From assembly GCA_030698645.1 (NCBI GenBank), contig JAUYMV010000084.1, positions 1 to 5,656 on the forward strand: a stretch of DNA of 5,656 bases. Direction: 5' to 3'. Each line of letters begins with the position of its first letter. The first letter of the stretch is position 1. Of this stretch, positions 1-5,124 are shown piece after piece. Position numbers and translations under genes: made by a program. Source of the stretch: Mesorhizobium sp. Its GTDB lineage: Bacteria; Pseudomonadota; Alphaproteobacteria; Rhizobiales; Rhizobiaceae. The notes beneath the pieces are model-generated. The model was not told the origin of the DNA, did no database searches, and saw only the letters and a list, made by a program, of their open reading frames with translations.

Positions 1-28
1 TCCCCTTTAACCACTCGGGCATCCCTCC
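1..28 (-). tRNA. tRNA-Tyr, 5' portion only (cut by window edge)
   Basis: Read on the minus strand from 28 down to 1, the sequence begins GGAGGGA, which fits a 7-nt acceptor strand. U8 and G9 follow, then a D-arm of CCC GAG TGGTTAAA GGG. The CCCGAG...AAAGGG D-arm is characteristic of class II tRNAs and matches bacterial tRNA-Tyr closely (E. coli tRNA-Tyr has CCCGAGCGG..AAAGGG). The anticodon, variable arm and 3' half lie beyond the left edge, so the amino-acid identity is inferred from the 5' third. A Ser or Leu class II tRNA is a less likely alternative. The gene is divergent from rlmB, an order I recall from Rhizobiales genomes, and has its own strong promoter about 70 bp upstream. Confidence 0.85.
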
Positions 29-95
29 ATAACTGCGTCGGAGCCAGAGGCGGCGGCTTCCGGGGGGTAAACCCGGCGGCCGATCCGCGATGCGC

Positions 96-124
96 CTTAT
101 GGCGGCAAGGTCCGGGACTGTCAA
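96..124 (-). promoter_or_regulatory. sigma-70-type promoter of the tRNA gene
   Basis: On the minus strand a perfect TTGACA -35 box (124-119) is followed by a 17-nt spacer and a CATAAG -10 box (101-96, four of six matches to TATAAT). Transcription would begin near position 89 and give a leader of about 60 nt before the mature tRNA 5' end at 28. RNase P would be expected to remove that leader. This is the best-matching promoter in the window. Its strength fits a stable-RNA gene in an alphaproteobacterium, where the -35 TTG is the most conserved element. Confidence 0.65.
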
Positions 125-161
125 CAATGAGGGCAGCGAAAACCGGCGCGCCCGACCGACG

Positions 162-195
162 ATAGCGCATGGGCTTTTGCGGCCCATGTCGCTAT
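162..195. repeat. 13-bp imperfect inverted repeat upstream of rlmB
   Basis: ATAGCG plus CATGGGC (162-174) is complementary to GCCCATG plus CGCTAT (182-188 and 190-195). One unpaired T (189) and a 7-nt loop (175-181) interrupt the symmetry. The right arm overlaps the putative rlmB -10 box (193-198). No T-run follows on either strand and the upstream gene diverges, so it is not an evident terminator. It could be an operator for a dimeric regulator, an mRNA hairpin if transcription starts upstream, or a small dispersed palindromic element. The sequence alone cannot decide. Confidence 0.6.
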
Positions 196-198
196 AAG
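193..198 (+). promoter_or_regulatory. candidate -10 box of rlmB (possible leaderless start)
   Basis: TATAAG (five of six matches to TATAAT) lies 5 nt before the ATG at 204. If it is the -10 box, transcription would start at about 204-206, at or just inside the start codon. That would agree with the absence of a Shine-Dalgarno sequence. Against it, there is no good -35 hexamer 16-18 nt upstream (the bases at 170-175 are TGGGCT) and no extended -10 TG. The box also sits in the arm of the inverted repeat, so it may be fortuitous. Confidence 0.35.
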
Positions 199-203
199 AC
201 GGC

Positions 204-1058
204 ATGGACAACGATAACAACAATTCCCGCACCCTCAAAGACACCCATTACGCCAAACTGCGGCGCGCTTTTCGCGACGAGAAGGCCGGCGGCACGCCGG
301 AATTTCGCGCCAAACAGCCGGTCGCCGCGGGCGACGCGCCGCCGCACGGCCAGATCCGCCTCTACGGCATCCACACGGTACGCGCCGCGCTTGACAATCC
401 CAAGCGCAAGATCGCGCGCATGATGGTGACGCGCAACGCGCTTGAGCGGCTCGAGATCGCCGACGCCGGCGCCCTCGCCTTCCCGGTCGAGATCGTCGAA
501 CCGCGCGCGATCGACAAGGTGACCGGCAGCGACGCAGTGCACCAGGGCGTGCTGATCGAGACGCGGCCGCTGCATCCCAAGACGCTCGCCGACCTCAAGG
601 ACACGCCGCTGGTCGTCGTGCTCGACCAGGTCACCGATCCACACAATGTCGGCGCCGTGCTGCGCTCGGCGGTCGCCTTCGGCGCGGGCGCGGTGATCGT
701 CACGGCGCGCCACAGCCCGCAGGAATCCGGCGTGCTCGCCAAGTCCGCCTCCGGCGCGCTGGAACACATCGACATGATCGAGGTGCGCAATCTGGCCGAG
801 GCGCTCGGTGAGCTCAAGGAAGCGGGCTTCCGCACGATCGGCCTCGATTCGGACGGCGACACCGAACTCGAACAGGGATTTTCCGGGCAACGCCTGGCGC
901 TGGTGCTCGGCGCCGAGGGCAAGGGCCTGCGCCAGAAGACGCGCGAAACGGTCGACGTGCTCGCCCGCCTCGCCATGCCGGGTCCGATCCGCTCGCTCAA
1001 CGTGTCGAACGCCGCCGCCGTATCGCTCTACGCTGCCCGAAAGCACCTGGCGGGCTGA
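204..1058 (+). CDS. rlmB: 23S rRNA (guanosine-2'-O-)-methyltransferase RlmB (SpoU/TrmH family)
   Basis: A 284-residue SPOUT-class enzyme. RlmB uses S-adenosylmethionine to methylate the 2'-OH of G2251 (E. coli numbering) in the P-loop of 23S rRNA in the cytoplasm. Residues 1-48 are a hydrophilic, Asn-rich extension with KDTHYAKLRR. Residues about 50-122 (starting IRLYGIHTVRAAL) match the SpoU substrate-binding domain. Residues about 134-281 form the trefoil-knot methylase: motif 1 DPHNVGAVLRSA (N148, R154), motif 2 LGAEGKGL (E238, G239) and motif 3 SLNVSNAAAVSLY (N266, S268), plus K180-SASGA. All key residues are present and the length is normal for the family. The frame has a stop at 195-197, making ATG 204 the first start; no clear ribosome binding site precedes it. 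The gene diverges from the tRNA and converges on the DUF3971 gene, so it is probably monocistronic. Exact target specificity within the TrmH group is inferred from overall resemblance. Confidence 0.95.
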   Translation: MDNDNNNSRTLKDTHYAKLRRAFRDEKAGGTPEFRAKQPVAAGDAPPHGQIRLYGIHTVRAALDNPKRKIARMMVTRNALERLEIADAGALAFPVEIVEPRAIDKVTGSDAVHQGVLIETRPLHPKTLADLKDTPLVVVLDQVTDPHNVGAVLRSAVAFGAGAVIVTARHSPQESGVLAKSASGALEHIDMIEVRNLAEALGELKEAGFRTIGLDSDGDTELEQGFSGQRLALVLGAEGKGLRQKTRETVDVLARLAMPGPIRSLNVSNAAAVSLYAARKHLAG

Positions 1059-1080
1059 GGCGGGCAGACCTACCGCTCAG
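1055..1080. terminator. small hairpin covering both convergent stop codons, possible bidirectional terminator
   Basis: CTGAG plus CGG (1055-1059 and 1061-1063) pairs with CCG plus CTCAG (1073-1080), leaving G1060 bulged and a 9-nt loop. The stem includes the rlmB TGA (1056-1058) and the complement of the DUF3971 TGA (1077-1079). The intergenic gap is only 18 bp, so any shared terminator must sit about here. No U-tract follows on either side, so factor-independent termination is doubtful. The structure may simply block readthrough or 3' exonucleases. Confidence 0.3.
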
Positions 1081-4000
1081 TTGAATTCGAAGATCGAGCG
1101 GAAGATCCCGGGCGCGATCGCCGAAATCGGATTGACCTGGACCTGCGGCGACTTGGCGTCACCGGCGACCTTGTAGGTGATGCCGATCAGGCCGCGGTCG
1201 CGGCCGTTGCCGAGCAGCTGGCCGACGATCGGTATCTCGGCAAACAGCCGGTTCAGCCCGTAGGCCGGCATGAACGTACCGGTGATCGCCATATTGCCGG
1301 ACTTGTCGTAGAGCGACCCCTGGAACGTCGTGCCGATCAGCGGGCCGCGCAGCACGCCGCGATCGATCGACAGATAGCCGTCACCCTTCTCGACCAGGGC
1401 GAAGCCGCGGTCGAAGGTGACCCGCGAGGTGTCGATGTCGCGCTTGATCGTGTCGTTGAGGCTGCGATCGCCGGGCGGCGCGGTGGCGACGATCGATTTC
1501 AGCCGCGGCTCGTCGACCAGCGCGAAGTCACGCGCTTCGATCTGGCCTTTCAGCGGACCGCCTCCGGTCGACGTCAGCTCAAGCGCGATCTGTCCGCCCT
1601 GCATGTGCGGATAGATGTCGAGGAACCGCATCAGTCCGCCGGCATCGGACGACCGCATCCGGACGGTTCGCCCCGCGCCGGCCGGCGTATCGGTTACCGA
1701 CACCGTACCGCCCTGCAGTGTGGCTCCGGTCAGGCGGAGATTGCCCACCGACGCGCCGACGCCCTCATAGTCGATCTCGACCAGGGCCAGGTTCTCGCGG
1801 TCGAAGCCGCCGACATTGGCGATCTTTGCGGTGATCGAAATCGGCGCGCCTTTGGTCGTTCCGCCGCCGCCCGCGGCCGCTTCCGGGTCGGACAGCACGC
1901 GCTTGATCAGGCCGCGCGCGTCGAACGCGTTGCCCTTGATGGCGATCCGGTAGCCGCCGCCGGCGCGCTTGATGTCGACGGCGATGTCGTCGCCGCGGTT
2001 CAACTGCACCGTATCGAAGCGCGCCGACATCAATCCGCTCTTGTTCACGGTCGCGTCGCCGGAAATCGCGAACGTCTTTCCAGAGAGCTTGATATCCGTC
2101 ATGCGGTTGTCACCCTTGCTCGTGTCGAGCGAGAAGGACATCGTCGCCGGAACGCCCGGGCCTTTCGTCCAGCCGACCCAAGGCAGGTCGAGGCGCGCCG
2201 CCGTCAGATCTGCGCTGATTTGCTGGGTCTTTTGGCCGCTGCCCTCCAGCTTGATGGAAATCGGACCGGACAGCAGCGCACTCAATCCGGGCGCGAGTTC
2301 TTCGCGCGCCTTGTCGTCGAGCTCGATCGAAATGTTGCGCACACGCGGCTTGTCGCTGGCGCCGAGCGGCTCGGCCAATTCGATGAGCGCCGGCATGCCA
2401 TTCAGTCTTGCCTTCGCATTGACTAGCGCCAGATCGGTGTAGTCGAGCTTCACGTTCCAGCCGAGCCGGGCCATCTCGACGTCCTGCTGTAGGGGGATGC
2501 GCGCCTTGACCTGGCCGGAGACATCGCCGGCCAGTTCGTCCGGCGTCAACTCGAGATGCCGCATCGCGTCGATCGGCTTGTAGGAGGCCAGTTCTGCGAC
2601 CGCGTCGGCCTTGCCGTCGATCGAAATGTCGAGATCGCCGATGACTGGCGGCTTGTCGCCTTCGCGGATCAGGAACTTTCCGTCGCTGGCGGCGACCGTG
2701 CGGCCGGTGGGCAGATAGATGGTGCCGGACTCCAGGCTGATATCGACATCGGCGCCCCTGAAGTCGACCACGCCGATCGCGTCGCGAACCGGCGGGATCT
2801 GACCGGTGATGTCGAAGCGTGCACCGGCCATCTCGAAATGGCCGGAGATTTCATTTTGCCGAAGCGCAACGCCGTCGCCAAGCCGGCCGGGCTTGATCGA
2901 CATCGCAATCGATGTGTTGCGTATGATGCCGCCAAAAAGGTTGGCGTGCGCCCATCTCTGGGCGCCCGATGCGGAGAACCAGGGCCAGAGCTGCTTGGCG
3001 TGGCTTACCGGCAGTTCCTGTGTCGCGAGAACGAGATCGATACCGGGGCTCAATCCGCCGGCGAACGTCACCACGGATTTGCCCAGAACATCGCCGCGCC
3101 CGGTTCGCACGGCGATCTCGTCGGCAGTCAGCATATTGGCCGCCGGATCGTAGTGGCCGGCCAGGCGCGCCAGTATGATCAGATCGGGCTCGCTCGAGCC
3201 GCCCGGCGCCAGCTTCGAGCCGTCGCTCACCAGTTCGAAGCGATAGGTCGGGGCCTCGCCATCGGCGATCGGCGACGGCCCGACAGCACCATGGAAATCG
3301 AACCGGGACCGGCCGACCGATACCAGCAACTTCTCAATCTCGACCTTGCGGCTCTTCGGATCGAATGATGCGGCGAAGCTCGTGGTGCCTGTCATTTTCT
3401 GGCCGTTGGCGAAATGCACCTCGGCGCCGGTCATCTCGGCGCGCAGGCGGAACTGGCCGGCGGCCCCGCTCGTCTCGTTTCCCTCGACCGTCAGTTCCAT
3501 TCCGCCGCCCCATCGCGTCACGGCAAAGTTGCGCCGCGGCGCGTTGGCTGCGAACGGACCTTCGAAATAGGTCGGCGCGAGCGACACCACCGATTTGAAG
3601 GCCGCGATCCGGCGCGTCACGTTCTCCAGTTCGGCTGATCCGTCGAGTTGTACCGGCCGCCCGTCGATGTTGGCGGTGGCGTTGAATGCGACCGTCCCCG
3701 CCCCGATACGTTCGACATGCGCCTCGGACACCATCAAGCTGCTTGCCCGCAGATGTGGCGGAAGCAGGATTTCCACGTTTTTCAGGTCGATACTCTTGGT
3801 CGACCCCATGTCGAACGTCTCGAACGCCCGGTGAATCGACTGGAACACCGCCTTCATGACGAGGCCCGGATCGACGAGGCCGTCGGGGCCGGTGATGTTT
3901 GCCGTCCAAAGCTGTCCGCTGGACTCAGGCAGCGCGGCAAGGCTGATCGTCGCGTCCTCGATCGTGGCGCTGCCCAGCTGCACCTCCCCGCCAAGCAGGG

Positions 4001-4430
4001 GCCGGAAGCGCACGCCGAACCGGATCCTGCCGGCCTCGACGATGTCTGCGCCGTCGACACCGCCGGTCAGCCGAACATCCTTGACCTCGATCCCGATGAA
4101 CCGCGACCGGTCGATCGACAGCCGCGGCGAACCGATCCGGGCGTCGATGTCGACGCCGGCCAGCGCCGTCAGCGCATCTTCCGCGGCGGCGCGCAGACGC
4201 GCGTCGCCCAGGCCTGAGATGCTGAGCGCATAGATCGCCGCCGGCAGACCGAGCAGCAAAACCACCAGCGCCACGAATGTCCAGCGCAGCAACGGGGCCA
4301 GCCGGGCGCGCAGATGCGGGTCGCGCACCCTCCGTTCCTGCATCGTCGCCGACGGCAAAGTGTGCAGCCGAACGATGTCGGTGCGGCGGAAGCGGATCTT
4401 CTCGTGCTTGTGGTCGCTCGGCTCCAACAC
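1077..4430 (-). CDS. DUF3971/AsmA-like (YhdP-related) membrane-anchored periplasmic protein, probable bridge-like lipid transporter
   Basis: About 1,117 residues from the GTG at 4430. A basic cytoplasmic N-terminus (HEKIRFRRTDIV, then RRVRDPHLRARL) precedes one membrane segment (WTFVALVVLLLGLPAAIYAL, about residues 50-71). The rest is a very long periplasmic body of short alternating beta-type strands with no cysteine. A tract with LWPWFSASGAQRWAHANL (about 481-498) resembles the DUF3971 core. The C-terminus has the AsmA_2/YhdP signature: TGTFMPAYGLNRLF, IPIVGQLLG, then VNPISAIAPGIFRSIF. In E. coli, YhdP, TamB and YdbH share the transport of phospholipids to the outer membrane through a hydrophobic beta-groove; the same role here is inference. 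Start choice: the frame continues upstream to a TTG at 4514, which lacks a ribosome site and would coincide with the promoter. GGAAG at 4437-4433 instead suits GTG 4430 or TTG 4427. ATG 4343 would drop the HEKIRFRR segment. The gene diverges from bcp and converges on rlmB. Confidence 0.88.
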   Translation of the reverse strand: MLEPSDHKHEKIRFRRTDIVRLHTLPSATMQERRVRDPHLRARLAPLLRWTFVALVVLLLGLPAAIYALSISGLGDARLRAAAEDALTALAGVDIDARIGSPRLSIDRSRFIGIEVKDVRLTGGVDGADIVEAGRIRFGVRFRPLLGGEVQLGSATIEDATISLAALPESSGQLWTANITGPDGLVDPGLVMKAVFQSIHRAFETFDMGSTKSIDLKNVEILLPPHLRASSLMVSEAHVERIGAGTVAFNATANIDGRPVQLDGSAELENVTRRIAAFKSVVSLAPTYFEGPFAANAPRRNFAVTRWGGGMELTVEGNETSGAAGQFRLRAEMTGAEVHFANGQKMTGTTSFAASFDPKSRKVEIEKLLVSVGRSRFDFHGAVGPSPIADGEAPTYRFELVSDGSKLAPGGSSEPDLIILARLAGHYDPAANMLTADEIAVRTGRGDVLGKSVVTFAGGLSPGIDLVLATQELPVSHAKQLWPWFSASGAQRWAHANLFGGIIRNTSIAMSIKPGRLGDGVALRQNEISGHFEMAGARFDITGQIPPVRDAIGVVDFRGADVDISLESGTIYLPTGRTVAASDGKFLIREGDKPPVIGDLDISIDGKADAVAELASYKPIDAMRHLELTPDELAGDVSGQVKARIPLQQDVEMARLGWNVKLDYTDLALVNAKARLNGMPALIELAEPLGASDKPRVRNISIELDDKAREELAPGLSALLSGPISIKLEGSGQKTQQISADLTAARLDLPWVGWTKGPGVPATMSFSLDTSKGDNRMTDIKLSGKTFAISGDATVNKSGLMSARFDTVQLNRGDDIAVDIKRAGGGYRIAIKGNAFDARGLIKRVLSDPEAAAGGGGTTKGAPISITAKIANVGGFDRENLALVEIDYEGVGASVGNLRLTGATLQGGTVSVTDTPAGAGRTVRMRSSDAGGLMRFLDIYPHMQGGQIALELTSTGGGPLKGQIEARDFALVDEPRLKSIVATAPPGDRSLNDTIKRDIDTSRVTFDRGFALVEKGDGYLSIDRGVLRGPLIGTTFQGSLYDKSGNMAITGTFMPAYGLNRLFAEIPIVGQLLGNGRDRGLIGITYKVAGDAKSPQVQVNPISAIAPGIFRSIFEFN

Positions 4431-4432
4431 GT

Positions 4433-4437
4433 CTTCC
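4433..4437 (-). promoter_or_regulatory. ribosome binding site deciding the DUF3971 start
   Basis: GGAAG on the minus strand ends 2 nt before the GTG at 4430 and 5 nt before the TTG at 4427. Counted from its GGA core, the gaps are 4 and 7 nt. The spacing fits TTG 4427 better, but GTG is the commoner start codon; the two differ by a single residue. Nothing comparable precedes the farther TTG at 4514. Confidence 0.4.
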
Positions 4438-4462
4438 AGTATGTGCGCGGCGCGTCCGGTGG

Positions 4463-4490
4463 TGGACGAATCCGACAGCGACAGTATATG
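4463..4490 (+). promoter_or_regulatory. candidate promoter of bcp
   Basis: TGGACG (4463-4468, four of six to TTGACA) is followed by 16 nt and TATATG (4485-4490). Initiation near 4497 would give a leader of about 32 nt before the bcp ATG. The -10 occupies the same bases as the divergent DUF3971 -10, so polymerase could bind in only one direction at a time. Confidence 0.4.
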
Positions 4491-4514
4491 GCGAATGAGG
4501 GTGTGTAACCACAA
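4485..4514 (-). promoter_or_regulatory. candidate promoter of the DUF3971 gene
   Basis: On the minus strand TTGTGG (4514-4509) is followed by 18 nt and CATATA (4490-4485). A second overlapping -10 candidate, TATACT, lies at 4488-4483. The start of transcription would be near 4478, leaving a leader of about 50 nt before GTG 4430. The -10 overlaps that of the divergent bcp promoter. Confidence 0.4.
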
Positions 4515-4516
4515 AC

Positions 4517-4521
4517 AAGGG
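4517..4521 (+). promoter_or_regulatory. ribosome binding site of bcp
   Basis: AAGGG sits 7 nt before the ATG at 4529, a good Shine-Dalgarno match at ideal spacing. It fixes the bcp start. Confidence 0.6.
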
Positions 4522-4528
4522 CGACGAT

Positions 4529-4996
4529 ATGGCTGAGCTCGAGGTCGGCAATACGTTGCCCCCCTTCCACCTGCCGCGGGACGGAGGTGGCTTTCTGGAT
4601 TCCGCCTCGCTCGCCGGCAAACCCTTCGTTCTATACGTCTATCCGAAGGACAATACGGAGGGCTGCACGCTCGAGGCGGTCGATTTCTCGAGCCTGAACA
4701 AGGATTTCGCGAAACTCGGCGTGGCTATCGTCGGATTGTCGCCCGACAACGCGCGCAGCCATGACCGCTTCAAGGCCAAGCACGGACTGAAACTCGATCT
4801 CGTTTCGGACGAGAACAGGGAAGTACTCGAATCTCTTGGCCTTTGGGTCGAGAAGAGCCTGTACGGCCGCAAGTACATGGGTGTCGAGCGCGCGACAGTG
4901 CTGGTCGGCGCCGACGGACGCATAGCCCGCGTCTGGCGCAAAGTGCGCGTCCGGGGGCACGCGGCCGAGGTTCTGGAAGCAGCCAAGGCGCTCTGA
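4529..4996 (+). CDS. bcp: Peroxiredoxin of the BCP/PrxQ family, single-cysteine form
   Basis: A 155-residue thioredoxin-fold, thiol-dependent peroxidase, the usual length for BCP. It reduces hydrogen peroxide and organic hydroperoxides in the cytoplasm; no signal peptide is seen. The active-site motif VLYVYPKDNTEGCTLEA holds P39, T43 and the peroxidatic C46, and R121 (GVERATVLVG) completes the triad. C46 is the only cysteine in the protein. The resolving cysteine that many BCP proteins carry five residues later is V51, and no cysteine occurs in the helix 3 region, so a 1-Cys cycle resolved by an external thiol is expected. The usual Pro of the T-P-G-C motif is replaced by E44. ATG 4529 is supported by AAGGG. 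The gene diverges from the DUF3971 gene and lies 124 bp upstream of the M23 peptidase gene on the same strand. Catalytic assignment is firm; the recycling partner is unknown. Confidence 0.95.
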   Translation: MAELEVGNTLPPFHLPRDGGGFLDSASLAGKPFVLYVYPKDNTEGCTLEAVDFSSLNKDFAKLGVAIVGLSPDNARSHDRFKAKHGLKLDLVSDENREVLESLGLWVEKSLYGRKYMGVERATVLVGADGRIARVWRKVRVRGHAAEVLEAAKAL

Positions 4997-5017
4997 CGAC
5001 GTTTTTCGGTCGTTTCT
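4996..5017 (+). terminator. weak terminator-like hairpin after bcp
   Basis: ACGAC (4996-5000) pairs with GTCGT (5009-5013) around an 8-nt loop and runs into TTTCT. The stem is only 5 bp and the T-tract is broken, so it is a poor intrinsic terminator. It is listed because it directly abuts the bcp stop codon. Confidence 0.2.
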
Positions 5018-5032
5018 GCCCATTTAATGGGC
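5018..5032. repeat. perfect 15-nt palindrome between bcp and the M23 gene
   Basis: GCCCATT and AATGGGC are exact inverted repeats around a single central T. The ATGGGC half recurs at 5038-5043, and the ATGGGC/GCCCAT pair also forms the core of the palindrome upstream of rlmB (169-174 and 182-187). No T-run follows, so a protein-binding site or mRNA hairpin is as likely as a terminator. Confidence 0.45.
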
Positions 5033-5058
5033 GTGCGATGGGCTTGCGAAAAGCTTTG

Positions 5059-5069
5059 TTAACCCTAAC
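5059..5069 (+). promoter_or_regulatory. TTAACC/TAAC element upstream of the M23 gene (CtrA half-site-like)
   Basis: TTAACC (5059-5064) is followed by a second TAAC (5066-5069), about 52-62 nt before the GTG at 5121. CtrA, the alphaproteobacterial cell-cycle regulator, recognises TTAA-N7-TTAA or the half-site TTAACCAT. This element has the TTAACC part but neither the N7 spacing nor the full half-site. Peptidoglycan hydrolase genes are plausible cell-cycle targets, so it is noted at low confidence. No convincing -35/-10 pair was found in 4997-5120; TGTAAT (5074-5079) is a possible -10 with a poor -35. Confidence 0.2.
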
Positions 5070-5103
5070 GATGTGTAATCCAGCCTGTGAGTTCCCTCGC
5101 GGC

Positions 5104-5124
5104 ATGGATGTATCAGTCCCGTGA
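5104..5124 (+). other. six-codon mini-ORF overlapping the M23 start (possible leader peptide)
   Basis: ATG GAT GTA TCA GTC CCG TGA encodes MDVSVP. Its stop overlaps the next start in the four bases GTGA (5121-5124). Such overlaps permit translational coupling. No clear Shine-Dalgarno sequence precedes the ATG, so actual translation is uncertain and the arrangement could be chance. Confidence 0.2.

Noticed and set aside
162..195. The inverted repeat before rlmB as an intrinsic terminator
   Set aside because: There is no T-run on either strand, and no transcript is expected to end there because the flanking genes diverge.
169..423. A plus-strand frame from ATG 169 that begins inside the inverted repeat
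   Set aside because: It overlaps rlmB in another frame and its product is Arg/Thr/Ala-rich without a domain. Not a credible gene.
192..1046. A 284-codon open frame on the minus strand, exactly as long as rlmB and almost fully antisense to it
   Set aside because: Its protein is rich in Arg, His, Asp and Glu with no recognisable domain, as expected for a shadow frame in GC-rich DNA. The plus-strand frame has all SpoU motifs. The equal length is coincidence.
1859..1880. GC-rich run encoding a Gly-rich stretch (AAAGGGGTTKG) in the AsmA-like protein, considered as a repeat or assembly slip
   Set aside because: It is a short in-frame linker between predicted beta-rich segments and the frame continues normally on both sides.
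1605..4217. Three long plus-strand frames (1605-2426, 2556-3368, 3648-4217) antisense to the large minus-strand gene
   Set aside because: Compositions are Arg/Gly/Asp-heavy and low in hydrophobic order, with no motif and no good ribosome sites. The opposite strand encodes a continuous, recognisable protein.
3334..4620. Minus-strand frames at 3334-3909 and 3925-4620 that could look like pieces of a broken gene
   Set aside because: Both lie in another frame of the intact AsmA-like gene and are Arg/Gly/Pro-rich shadows. The main frame is uninterrupted, so there is no frameshift.
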